In this document: positions 55,016 through 64,000 of the stretch, in pieces
Position numbering within the stretch: the stretch's first letter is position 1
Layout: every line of letters begins with the position of its first letter
Assembly (NCBI GenBank): GCA_905147135.1
Contig: LR990068.1
Span: forward strand, 2,500,001-2,564,000
Source of the DNA: Blastobasis lacticolella
Taxonomy: Eukaryota > Arthropoda > Insecta > Lepidoptera > Blastobasidae
DNA length: 64,000 bases
Direction: 5' to 3'
Notes under the pieces: model-generated
Seen by the model: only the letters and a program-made list of their open reading frames with translations
Told to the model about the DNA's origin: nothing
Databases searched by the model: none
Translations under genes and position numbers: made by a program

Positions 55016-55577
55016 CGACTAACAAATAAATAAGCACTCAATTATATTATCAGATTTCTTCTGCAGACGCTACACCCAACCATCAGGCCGTATCATTCAT
55101 GCTCATATGTATACCTGTGTTCTTTTTTATTTCTTTTTTTTACCCCCAACCGGCAGTCTCGGCCAGTGCTAATGTTCAAGTTACTTTTATATTTTTAAAA
55201 ACATCTCCGCGTTATCATCTCCTTGGATCGTTGCGATTTCTTTTTTCTTTTATTTGCTTCCTTCCTCGCAGAATGCTGGCTGGCGTCAGAATTTTTAACT
55301 CGAATTCGCTAGTCGATATTGATGCGTTTTAAGTAAAACATTTCCAAATTGAGTTGTCTTCTTTGGCCAAATACAATTTATGCCTGAAAAAATTATAGAA
55401 AAAACAGGTTTCGGAGTGTAAATATGTTGAAATTTTTCATATCTGTGGCAGTAAGTGGATGTGAAATTTATATTTTTAATGAAAATTTTTAGTGAAATTA
55501 TGCTAGTGTGTTGGCATGTGTCTGAAGAATTTAATAAGGAAGGACGTATTATGCTAGAGCCTCTGAGTAGTCTCCGT
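55016..55577. other. Unique sequence
   Basis: A pyrimidine tract followed by CTCGCAG (about 55240-55270) resembles a splice acceptor, but no exon can be supported. Confidence 0.3.
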
Positions 55578-55745
55578 CAAAACCTACTTTTACTCAAATC
55601 CCAAACTACTGAACCAATTATAATACAACAAAGCCAAGAAACTAAACCCCCTTTCTGGTAAAGAAAACCGCACCCAAAACCGTCCACCCGTCCAGAAGCT
55701 AAGACGGCACAGCCAGACACAGAAACACACGTCAAACACAACTAT
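55578..55745 (-). repeat. Dispersed repeat I, copy 5
   Basis: AACTACTGAACCAATTATAA, GTCCACCCGTCCAGAAGCTA. Confidence 0.65.
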
Positions 55746-56125
55746 TTTTGCCTCAAAAACGTAATTTACGTGAATAAAAACCCATATCGGAATATGCATC
55801 GTACGACGAACATATTCTATGACCCTAAACAAGAACAAAATACCTTAACATGGGTACAAAATTAACAAATACCGCTATAGGAACATAAATTGACCCTTAC
55901 GTGCCTAACAATAAGGTCGATAACGGGCTCTGTTGATAGAAAGAAACCATGCAATCGGCCCCAGGATGACAACTAAGGCCTTATGCTTTAGAAACCATAA
56001 AACGTAGGGCTGATTGCGAAATGATTGGTAAGCCTGGGTTAATTTTATCGGGGTTAATTTGTTCATTTTTGGCGTTTACAGTAGCTAGGATTGCAATATT
56101 TTTGTAATTTACCTTTTATAAATAC
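55746..56125. other. Unique sequence
   Basis: Nothing recognised. Confidence 0.35.
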
Positions 56126-56348
56126 ACTAGTGGATTTGGTGCGACTTTGCTCGCGTATACCTACTTTACCCCTACCTACCCGTTTTTTCTTGCTTATAAA
56201 CCTTCCTTTTGAATCACTCTATATATTGTTGAAAGCCGCATTAAAATCCGTTGAGTAGTTTAAAAGATCTAAGCGTACATAAATACATACGTAGATACAT
56301 AGGAACAGACGACGGGAAGCGACTTTGTTTTATATTATTTATAGATTT
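56126..56348 (-). mobile_element. Helitron-like repeat
   Basis: ACTAGTGGATTTGGTGCGAC, short CTACCC runs, AATCCGTTGAGTAGTTTAAA. Same subfamily as 28657 without the expanded array. Confidence 0.6.
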
Positions 56349-56509
56349 TACCTTCCAGTGGTAGAAATCGGTCAAGCCTTAGTCTGTCTTGATATGATTT
56401 TGAGAAAATAATACTATTTATTCATGCATTTAAGTCACCACCAGGCTTTAATCCACTAGGTTGCAGTGCGTTACTACTCCGTGAGGAATAAGATAAAATG
56501 CCTTTAGAC

Positions 56510-57013
56510 CTTTTGTCTCGAAAACATTAGTCGCCTTTACGACACCCACGAGTGTAAGGCTGCGTCCCCAGTAGGCAAACTGTTTGCCGCCGACTGAGTT
56601 AGCGGCGTATCGGTTTAGTATGCCCTTCCAAATACTTTAAATGGAGTGTTCACAGTTTGCTAGTTTTGCGCTCAATCTACGCAATTTCCAGCGCGCCGAC
56701 TATCTCAGTGGGCGGCTGACTCAAAGAAAAACCGGTTCCAGTCGGCGGCGAAATAGTTTTAGTTCGCCGGCGTAATGATTAAAGTTTGCCGCAAACTGTT
56801 CCTGATATTTGAAGATAACTGAAGATTCAGTCGGCAGCGGCAGCTCGGAACAGTTTGCTTGAGACGCCCGGCAAATCGATCTGAGTACGCCGCTAAGTCG
56901 AATTTTAGTTGGCTACAAATTTGCGGCTCACTCAGTCGGCGGCGAACAGTTTGCCTACTGGGGACGCGGCCTAAGGGTTGGTGCTATTCTACTCTGCCGG
57001 ACACCACACGGCC
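56510..57013 (-). mobile_element. SINE-A copy 16, split by M4
   Basis: Pieces 56513-56557 and 56972-57013 are contiguous in other copies (GAGTGTAAGGGGTTGGTGC). The 3' part of the SINE is missing at the left. Confidence 0.9.
56558..56971. mobile_element. MITE M4, 414 bp, PIF/Harbinger-like
   Basis: TIRs of about 41 bp (GGCTGCGTCCCCAGTAGGCA against GGCCGCGTCCCCAGTAGGCA). 3-bp TAA duplication at 56555-56557 and 56972-56974. The interior is rich in GTTTGC and CAGTCGGC motifs repeated in both orientations, especially near the ends. TAA TSD with GG-starting TIRs is typical of PIF/Harbinger MITEs. No transposase ORF. Confidence 0.92.
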
Positions 57014-57344
57014 AACATTTGCTACCCATCCAAAACACTGCCACTACACTGGGAGGAAAAGATCAAAATTTCGACAATCATCATTACTAATTAACAAACA
57101 ATCAACCCAGTCATAATCAGCATCTCCTAAACCCTAGTTAAACCGCAGTACAACCAGCCCGTAACCAGAGATTAGCCGGCGCACTAAGCTCGGGTTACGA
57201 GACCCCATTGTTCTGCGACACCAGCTCCGCCCTGTGGCTTTGCCTGGGAACTAACTAACTATAGTATAGCAATCTGCTATTGCCATAGTACATGTCATTT
57301 TGCGGTCACTGTATTTTATTTTTAGTATGAAAAGGTGGTTGAAG

Positions 57345-57475
57345 AGTTTGGGATGTGGGATGGTACGGAAGTGTGGCTTTGGCAGTGGAGGGGCCTATAG
57401 CCTATTTGATGGCAGAGCAATGTGTCCTGCGGTTAGGAACTTCTCTCAGCCAGCTCTCCGGCCTCCTTGACTGGT
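57345..57475 (+). mobile_element. LINE tail-T fragment
   Basis: GTGTGGCTTTGGCAGTGGAG then ATGGCAGAGCAATGTGT, matching 18960-19010. Confidence 0.6.
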
Positions 57476-57477
57476 CA

Positions 57478-57775
57478 CCGGCCCGGGGTCCACCTTGACC
57501 ATGATCCAGGACTTGGCAGATCAGATAATTACAGACTGCCAGCTGACCTCCGTGACTCTGCTTCCAGGGGAACCTGACCAAATTGGATCATGGTTACACA
57601 TTCAGTCGCCAGAATGTTTTTATCACGATGTTTTCCATCACCGTAAGAGCATTGGTTAGCATTTAACTAATACACATAACTCAGAAAAGAGTAATTGGTA
57701 CATGGCCGCAGTGGCGCCCGAACCCATACCTCGGGGTACGAGATACCTTTACCACTAGGCCACCGACGCTCTTAC
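57478..57775 (-). mobile_element. SINE-B, near full
   Basis: From CCGGCCCGGGGTCCACC to the head complement CCACTAGGCCACCGACGCTC. B box degenerate (GCCCGAACCC). Confidence 0.87.
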
Positions 57776-58470
57776 AAAATAATTTAAGACCATATTGATC
57801 AAGGACTGTTAAAATACACCAATAACATTACTCGAATTCCACACCGCCACTCCGAAAACACACACGATACGTCAAAAGGCTCAAACCTCCTTTTTTTTCC
57901 AAAACTTTATTCTCTTTTCAAAACATCCCTACCCTACGCGAAACGTCAAAAGTCAATCGAATTTCTTTTTATAGTTTTCGAACGTTTTTCATCCTTTTCT
58001 CACTACTTATACAGTTTGACAGATATCCCCAGTAGGATGTCGGGATACGATAATATGTCACAACGACGGCGTCGCGTGTAGCTGCGCGGGAGTTGACGTG
58101 GGGGAAGGGGGAACGCAAAAAGTCGATACAGCCAATCGATCATGGTTGACGGATTACGCTGCGCAGGGCTGGCGACGCGGTAGTTTTCAATTTGTTCGTC
58201 GCTGTCTCCTCTGCGGTTTTCACCCGCGTGCAGTTCGGATCTCTTTACATTAAAACACGGACATGATAGACTGTGATGGTGACGTAGACTAAGGCAACGA
58301 GTACAAGGAAAATTGCATTTTACAGCGATATTAGACGTTTAGGTGATCCCCAAAAGGTTGATCTGCCCGTGCACAACCCGACACAATTTTATTTTGTGCC
58401 AGGTTATGTCATGCCTCTAATAATAATAATTTACTTGAAAACTAAAATATTACGTTATTATGACACCTTT
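57776..58470 (+). promoter_or_regulatory. Candidate promoter/first exon (core 58020-58350)
   Basis: Unique CpG-rich patch in AT-rich surroundings. TGACGTGGG (CRE-like) at about 58094, CCAAT at 58132-58136, and a GCAGTTCGG initiator-like site at 58230. Donor-like GTTTAGGTGATC lies at about 58338-58349. No long ORF and no repeat match inside the window. An inference only; it could also be an unrecognised element. Confidence 0.3.
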
Positions 58471-58673
58471 GACGGCCATGTGGTGTCCGGCAGAGTAGAA
58501 TAGCACCAACCCCTTACACTCGTGGGTGTCGTACAAGGCGACTAATGTTTTTGAGACAAAAGATCTAAGCGCCTCCTGCCGAGCGTGGAGATTATGGCAA
58601 TAACCTCCCTTTTGTTGGGAGAGGCCCTAAGCCCTGCAGTGGACTGTTATGGGCTGTGATGATGATGATGATG
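58471..58673 (+). mobile_element. SINE-A copy 17, internally deleted, with TSD
   Basis: Lacks about 75 bp between AAAAGATCTAAG and CGCCTCCTGCC. 11-bp TSD ATGACACCTTT at 58460-58470 and 58674-58684. The deletion is inside intact ends. Confidence 0.93.
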
Positions 58674-58684
58674 ATGACACCTTT

Positions 58685-59269
58685 TTATGCATTTAGAAAC
58701 GGTAACTGACAACTGACTGAAGCCGACTGATAAAAGCCAAAACATTTTCTGACAATGAAAAAAAGTAATTTACAGTATTTTTTTAGTCTTTTTGACACTT
58801 TGTGTTGTGGGTTCATGAACTATGCAATGGAACTCCATTTTAATATAGATTATAATACTTTAGTGTAAAAAGTTTTTAGTAAACTGTCAAAATGAAAATT
58901 ATCTAGGAAACCAGCAGTTGGAGAGTGTCATTAAAAAAAAGCGACAACCCTACTAAGAATCAAGTCAAACCACTTTACATATTAATCTCCACCTTATGCT
59001 GTGTGCATTAGCATCAAGTTAGCTTACCAACCTTTTTGCCAGTCGACTGGGGACCGACTAAATATTCAATTTTGAACCCTATCGTGTTGTTTTTGAGTCG
59101 ATTTTCGATTGTAAAACAGATACACATGTTTATTTCATTGTTATGGTCAATTTGTCTCGTGACGGCTGTAAGCGTATATAGAATTTGTCGTTAAACATTG
59201 TTTTTGTTATGTTACTTCTTGTTTTAGAAGTGGTAGCACAATGTTTTAAGGTATCGCGGTTATTATCGC
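58685..59269. other. Unique AT-rich stretch
   Basis: 59240-59269 is the shared sequence left of M7 (ATCGCGGTTATTATCGCAC). Confidence 0.4.
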
Positions 59270-59487
59270 ACATTTTAAAGATATGTTCCGGGTTTCCGGT
59301 AGTAGGAGACAACTTTTGCGGACGCGGGTAGATCGACTTCGGCTGCTTAAATCGCTAACCGACACCGCCCGGCGCTCGCAGCTCTCCAGTCATCCCGTGA
59401 CCATGATGCATGCAACTCCGTCCAAATATCGGGCTTCTCGTCAACACAGGTACGCGGGAGGAAACCCGGAACATACCCTTAAAATGT
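59270..59487. mobile_element. MITE/hairpin M7, copy 2 (218 bp)
   Basis: TIR ACATTTTAAAGATATGTTCC and complement at the right. The interior contains a block (ACGAGAAGCCCGATATTTGG on minus) homologous to copy 1 but inverted relative to its flank, and is longer by 86 bp. Confidence 0.8.
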
Positions 59488-59582
59488 TTACTAGCACTAT
59501 TTTACAAGGTAAAGATGGTAAACAATACACATCGCCTAGTTCGACTTTGTAGAGCGTAATATCTGTCACACACGTGAGAGTA

Positions 59583-59742
59583 AATCTGAGTTAATATCCC
59601 GGTTGTGTTTTTTTCCGGTCCGGACCGGGGTCCTCCTCGACCATGATCCAGGATTTGGCAGATCAGGCAGGCCGCAAGCTTGTTTGCCACCTTAGTGGTA
59701 TAAAAATAAAAGATCATGTAATTACAGTGGAGCGACTGCCAG
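59583..59742 (-). mobile_element. SINE-B with tail-U insertion
   Basis: GTTAATATCCCGGTTGTG to GGAGCGACTGCC. A 45-bp tail-U piece (59666-59710, GCTTGTTTGCCACCTTAGTG plus an A-rich end) lies between duplicated AGATCA at 59660-59665 and 59711-59716. Confidence 0.85.
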
Positions 59743-60033
59743 GTTCGAACCCTAGTGCCGCCATGTATCAAGGACTCTTTTCTGAGTTACGTACATAAGT
59801 TGAATGCTAACCGATGCTCTTACGGTGAGGGAAAACATCGTGATGAAACTTGCACATTCAGGCGAATAAATGTGTCACCGTGATGCAATCTGGTTAAGTT
59901 CCCCTGGTAGCAGGGTCACGAAGGTCAGATGGCAGTCGCTCCACTTCACTGTAAATAACTGATCTGTCAAATCCTGGATCACGGTCAAGGCGGAACCCAG
60001 ATCCTCGTCGAGACATTAACGCCGAGATGTTTT
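59742..60033 (+). mobile_element. SINE-B, plus copy abutting inverted copy
   Basis: Begins at the B box AGGTTCGAACCCTAG and runs to ACATTAACGCCGAGATG plus a T-run. Forms an inverted pair with the copy just left. Confidence 0.9.
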
Positions 60034-61382
60034 TTTTTATTGTACCTACATGACATTAGAGGAATCCTGTGCTAGAAAATGAAACCACAGTAATTGTAAT
60101 TTAAAAAAATTACAAACGAAATCGATGCCGCGTTTTAAAATACAAGCCCCGCCATCTAGCGTCTTAGTAAAAAACCTTTCCAATTTAGATTGAAACGAAA
60201 ATAAATATAGATGCGCGTCTCTTACACCGAATCGGGGCCCGAAAGGCCACAAAGGTCCAAAAAGGCCTCGACAGGCCACGATCCAATGACCATTGACATC
60301 AACGGTATTATACTGAGGCGCTTTGAGCAATGACTAAGTACAGCAGATAGGTAATTAGGTATAACATGACTGAAATTTGTAAACCGTATTTTTATAGTAA
60401 CTATTTTAATCAGTAACTAGTTTAGTAGTATTGGTAATTCCCCCGGTTTTGCGGATGTCCATAGGCGGCGGTGACCACTTTCCATCAGGTGGCTTGCTAT
60501 CAAATATTTCCGATTTGATCGTGAATCGTAATAATTATGTTAGTCTCGGTCTAGTGGAAATCTTTAGTTGGCATTAAATGGCCAAGGTGCGCTATGTAAT
60601 TTTCCTCTATTACATAAAAAAGCAATTAACTAATTTTAATGTGCGCCTGACTGGATCTGGACTAGTATTTTGTATCAAATGGAATCTTAAATGAAAATAC
60701 AATGATGATGTTTTTTAACAACGTTTTTGTAACATCGTGTCGTCGAATATATATACTTTCTTTCTTTATTTCTATAAGACATTTAGCTTCCTTACGACAC
60801 TTGTGATTACGATACTTTGATGCTAGCAACTAACAGCAGTACTAACAACCAAAAAATTTATTTTAATTTACTTAGTTCATCAACAATATCCACATCGCGT
60901 CCAACCGTGACCCTTCTGACATATCTAGTCTATGACTAACAAAGCTATCATTAATCATTTGAATTTAGAATGCGCGCGGATGCAACGTCATCGTGATTGG
61001 TCAGATTTTTTGAATTTCGTCCCGAACGCGTTGATTCTATTGGTGTAGCTTCGAGTTTGTGGCGTTCCTATTATTGTATGGTTTTGGGAATTTCTACAAG
61101 TTTTAATAAATACAGTGGTTTCGGAGATGTTATGGGTGACAGTTATCACTTACTATAAGGTGGGCTGTCTGCTTATTTGTCACTGAATAGCATAAACACC
61201 CCAACATCCAAACTTTATCATCATCATTATCATCTCAGCTGTTGGCGGTCCACTGCTGAACATACAAAAGTTTGTGATTTGTTTGAGAAAATGAATAAAA
61301 GAGCAATTTTCATACAAGCGAAATTTTCAAGTTCTTGAAAATGGTAAATGTAATTACAATGAAACTTTGTAATCGGACAGCA
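60034..61382. other. Mostly unique sequence
   Basis: LINE tail-U scrap at 60436-60500 (GCGGATGTCCATAGGCGGCG). 61215-61265 resembles the CAGCTGTTGGCGGTCCACTG-type retroposon end. A GGCC/AGGCC-rich patch at 60235-60280 has short repeats. No gene. Confidence 0.4.
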
Positions 61383-61728
61383 TATTTTTTAATGTCATAC
61401 AGTAGGCAAACAGGCAAGCGGGCCACCTGCTGGAAAGTGGTCACCACTGCCTATAGACATTAGCAACACCAAGAGTATCGCCAATTCGTTGCCCACCTCT
61501 ATAACACGTTGCTCTGGCAGCAAAAAGACAAATGCTCCTCCACTGCCAAAGCCACGGTTCCCCAAGTCCCCACCCCATGGAGCACTGGAGACCTTACTCA
61601 CCGGCAGAAACACAACACTATTTAAAAGAGTATTGTTTAGCTGCGGTATTCTGTAAGGTGGAGGTACTTCCCCAGTCGGGCGGCTCCAATTCGAACGGGA
61701 TACCCCGCTATGCCCTACCTCTCTTAAA
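61383..61728 (-). mobile_element. LINE 3' end with tail T, long copy 2
   Basis: About 345 bp, inverse of 18776-19115 with few differences. Confidence 0.78.
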
Positions 61729-61859
61729 AGTTAGCTTAGTTAGTTGTAATAACTATTCCTAATATACTAGAGGGAAAACTGACGAAAAATGAAAAGGGGG
61801 TATTTTGAAATCCTTATAAAACTTAAGAAATATTTTTGTTTAGTTTTAGGCACTTACAA

Positions 61860-62083
61860 GAGGTGAGGGAAAACATCGTGATGAAACCTGCACATTCAGG
61901 CAAATGAATGTGTAACCATGATCCAATGTAGTCAGGTTCCCTTGGTAACAGGGTCACGGAGGTCAGATGGCTATCGCTCCACTGTAACTATCTGATCTGC
62001 CAAATCCTGTATCATGGTTTAGGTGGACCCCGGACCCCCCTGAGCGATAGCACAACCGGGACATTAACGCCAAGATAATTATT
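61860..62083 (+). mobile_element. SINE-B 3' two-thirds
   Basis: GGTGAGGGAAAACATCGTGA to ACATTAACGCCAAGATAATT. Confidence 0.88.
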
Positions 62084-62419
62084 TGTTGTCGCTATTCGAT
62101 AATGTGCATAAAAACCACCAATGTGCCGACAAATCTCAGGGAACAGACTGTACACCTACCTACAATATCCCAAATAAGTAAGTTCTAAACAAACCCACGG
62201 GGCATCGCCTAGGCGCATTACTCGAGCACCTCACAACAGATAGACAGACGGACAAAGATGCCTTTCTTTGCGTCCCGTTAGGGATACTGCGATCAGACAG
62301 ATAAGTTTGAGTTGCGAACTATTGGAATGGGGCTAGTCTCAGTTGTTCTGTTTTGTTAGGATTAAGGTTTTTTTGTTAGGGGTTTTTTATAATATTATGA
62401 TTTCTTCACAAAATGTGAG
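62084..62419. other. Unique sequence
   Basis: Nothing recognised. Confidence 0.35.
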
Positions 62420-62470
62420 GTTGGAAGAGATCTCTTTTAGGGATAAGCTTGCCTTTTACATTATTTTATA
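62420..62470 (+). repeat. Dispersed repeat R, fragment
   Basis: GGTTGGAAGAGATCTCTTTT then AGGGATAAGCTTGCC. Confidence 0.6.
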
Positions 62471-62511
62471 TTAATATGTTATGTTTTGATGCTGTAAAGA
62501 GAAAGCCCCCC

Positions 62512-62715
62512 GGACAAACACACACATAATCAAATATTTCCGAAACTACTGAACCGATTTTAATGAAACAGAGCTAAGAACCATCTCCACTAAACTGGCT
62601 TTTAGATAAAAAATCCGCATCGAAATTGTTCCATCCGTTCAGGAGCTACGCTGCCTCAAACAGACACAAATCCAAGATACACCCCTCTAACAACACCCCT
62701 TTTTTTTGGTCGGGG
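62512..62715 (-). repeat. Dispersed repeat I, copy 6
   Basis: AATATTTCCGAAACTACTGA, ACTAAACTGGCTTTTAGATA, TTCCATCCGTTCAGGAGCTA. Confidence 0.82.
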
Positions 62716-62860
62716 GTCCAATAAGACACAGTTTTTTTAACGTTTAAAAAAATAGAAACTCAACTGAATAAATCTACATCTAGTAGTAGTAGATACATGC
62801 CTCTGTATATTGACTGAATATGTAAGAACTATCCATTTTATGTAAAATCTTAATGTATAC

Positions 62861-63118
62861 CATCATCATAACCCATGACAGTCCACTGCAGGACTTAGGG
62901 TCCCTCACACGAAAGGGTAGGTTATCGCCATAATCTCCACGCTTGGCAGGCGGGTTGGAGATCGCAGTGTTATAAATATACGTCAAGAAAATGCTGCTGC
63001 CCATTTCCCAGCCTACGGAGACACTAGATCTTTTGCCTCGAAAACATTAGTCGCCTTGTACGATACCCACGAGTGTAAGGGGTTGGTGCTATTCTACTCT
63101 GCCGGACACCACACGGCC
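62861..63118 (-). mobile_element. SINE-A copy 18
   Basis: Full length with several substitutions near the tail. No clear TSD. Confidence 0.9.
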
Positions 63119-63309
63119 CGGTATGTAATATTCTTTGCAATGAAATAAATATTCCATTCTATTCTGAGAATAACCCAGCACCCCGCGAACTCGTGATTCC
63201 TCGGAGATAGGAAATGGAATAAAAACGGATAATCTATAATCTGCATGCCTTGGATGACGCCAGTTACTATTTATATGTTCCAAAGAGTATTGTTCACGTG
63301 AAATAGATA

Positions 63310-63390
63310 ACAGCGGTCTTGCTTCGGTGAAGTTAAGCAACGAACGCCGGCCGGTAACTGGATGGGTGACCGTCTACATGCGGGGGACAA
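63310..63390 (+). mobile_element. 5S-rRNA-derived fragment
   Basis: GGTGAAGTTAAGCAACG then GGTAACTGGATGGGTGACCG: the same intermediate-element and C-box blocks as at 44905, in 5S order. The 5' third of 5S is not recognisable, so this is not a working 5S gene. Confidence 0.65.
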
Positions 63391-63439
63391 CAAACAAATA
63401 AAAATATATAGGTTATTTTGTTGAGAGATAGAATACATT

Positions 63440-63610
63440 TGAAATTCCTACGTTAAATATGTTTATGGATGGATGTTCGTTACTACTTCACCCAAAAGCT
63501 ACCGAACGGATGTATTTTATAGCCCAGAATAGCACATAGCCTATAACTAATAACTTACCCTAAAATCCAAAATGGCTCCCGCAGGAATGGATCCGGAACG
63601 TAATAAATAA
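63440..63610 (+). mobile_element. Helitron-like repeat
   Basis: GTTACTACTTCACCCAAAAG, CATAGCCTATAACTAATAAC and AATGGATCCGGAACGTAATA, as at 15921. Confidence 0.5.
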
Positions 63611-63692
63611 ATTCTCAAATGTTAAAAAAGTTTTTATCACGCAGTTTTTCATTGAATATCATCAATGTCCTCTCATCATCAATATCATTAAC

Positions 63693-63836
63693 ATGCTCTC
63701 GCGCACGGGCGCCAGGACTCCACCTTGACCATGATCGAGGATTTGGCAAGTATTAACAGTGGAGAGACTACCATCTGACCTCCGTGACCGACAGGGGAAC
63801 CTGACCAGATTGGATCACGTTACACGTTCAGTCGCC
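63693..63836 (-). mobile_element. SINE-B fragment
   Basis: TGCTCTCGCGCACGGGCGCC to CACGTTCAGTCGCC, with internal losses. Confidence 0.82.
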
Positions 63837-64000
63837 GATATTTCTATTTTATCATTCGTATAGACTATAGAATATCGATTTCTAAAATATTAATAAAAAT
63901 CACTTACCCAGATAGTTAGATGGTAAACTAAAACGTCGAATAGTAGCCAAAGCAGTAACTTACGTGGGCGCCCACAATGGAACTGGTTACCATTTACCAT

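Noticed and set aside
63310..63390. Possible 5S rRNA gene
   Set aside because: Only the central and C-box parts match; termini missing.

Overview
The window looks like a gene-poor, transposon-saturated stretch of a lepidopteran (moth or butterfly) nuclear genome. There are no bacterial-style gene clusters. Sequence is moderately AT-rich, and most of it is dispersed repeats of kinds I recognise from Lepidoptera. I found no gene I can support as functional. Every protein-like stretch I recognise is the decayed C-terminal end of a non-LTR retrotransposon reverse transcriptase, or an accidental reading frame inside a repeat.

Family names used below are local labels. SINE-A (about 260 bp, about 18 copies) has no tRNA head, ends in (GAT)n, and has perfect 9-12 bp target-site duplications in at least eight copies. 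SINE-B (about 350 bp, about 28 copies or pieces) has a tRNA-like head with A and B boxes and ends near a T-rich stretch. SINE-C (about 260 bp) has a different tRNA-like head. LINE remnants are RT C-termini of RTE/Jockey-like type (alpha, beta, gamma, delta) and CR1-like type (epsilon, zeta, eta, theta), plus their 3' UTR tails (T and U). DNA-transposon-like elements M1-M10 are short elements, mostly with terminal inverted repeats; several have 3-bp TSDs of CWG, TAA or TTA type. Helitron-like repeats begin or end in the ACTAG...CCCGCGAC pattern. There are also 5S-rRNA-derived pieces, a complex ACTCGAC satellite, and an 11-bp minisatellite.

Layout. 1-5.6 kb: SINE-B/A/C copies, an alpha LINE tail split by M1, and the M2 tail-to-tail pair. 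6.3-9.3 kb: LINE tails alpha, gamma, delta and epsilon. 9.6-15.9 kb: alternating SINE-A and SINE-B, and a poly(A)-tailed retrocopy with a 12-bp TSD. 16.4-18.4 kb: mostly unique sequence. 18.4-25.8 kb: a dense nest of SINEs, M3, M5 and local duplications. 26-29.6 kb: LINE end eta, a promoter-like TATA/hairpin, and the 11-bp x 30 minisatellite. 30.3-31.0 kb: SINE-B split by M2, then M7. 32.1-33.7 kb: LINE tails and the composite satellite. 34-42 kb: sparse repeats in AT-rich unique sequence. 43-47 kb: SINE-B split by M3, a 5S-derived piece, the large fold-back M6, and a tandem duplication. 48-51 kb: mostly unique. 52-57.8 kb: self-nested SINE-C, and SINE-A split by M4. 58.0-58.4 kb: the best promoter/first-exon candidate. 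59.2-64 kb: M7, an inverted SINE-B pair, tail T, and a 5S-derived piece.

The elements relate to each other in two ways. SINE-A and LINE alpha share their 3' ends, which suggests LINE-driven mobilisation. Several MITEs sit in SINEs whose uninterrupted sequence is known from other copies, so exact insertion boundaries can be read directly.
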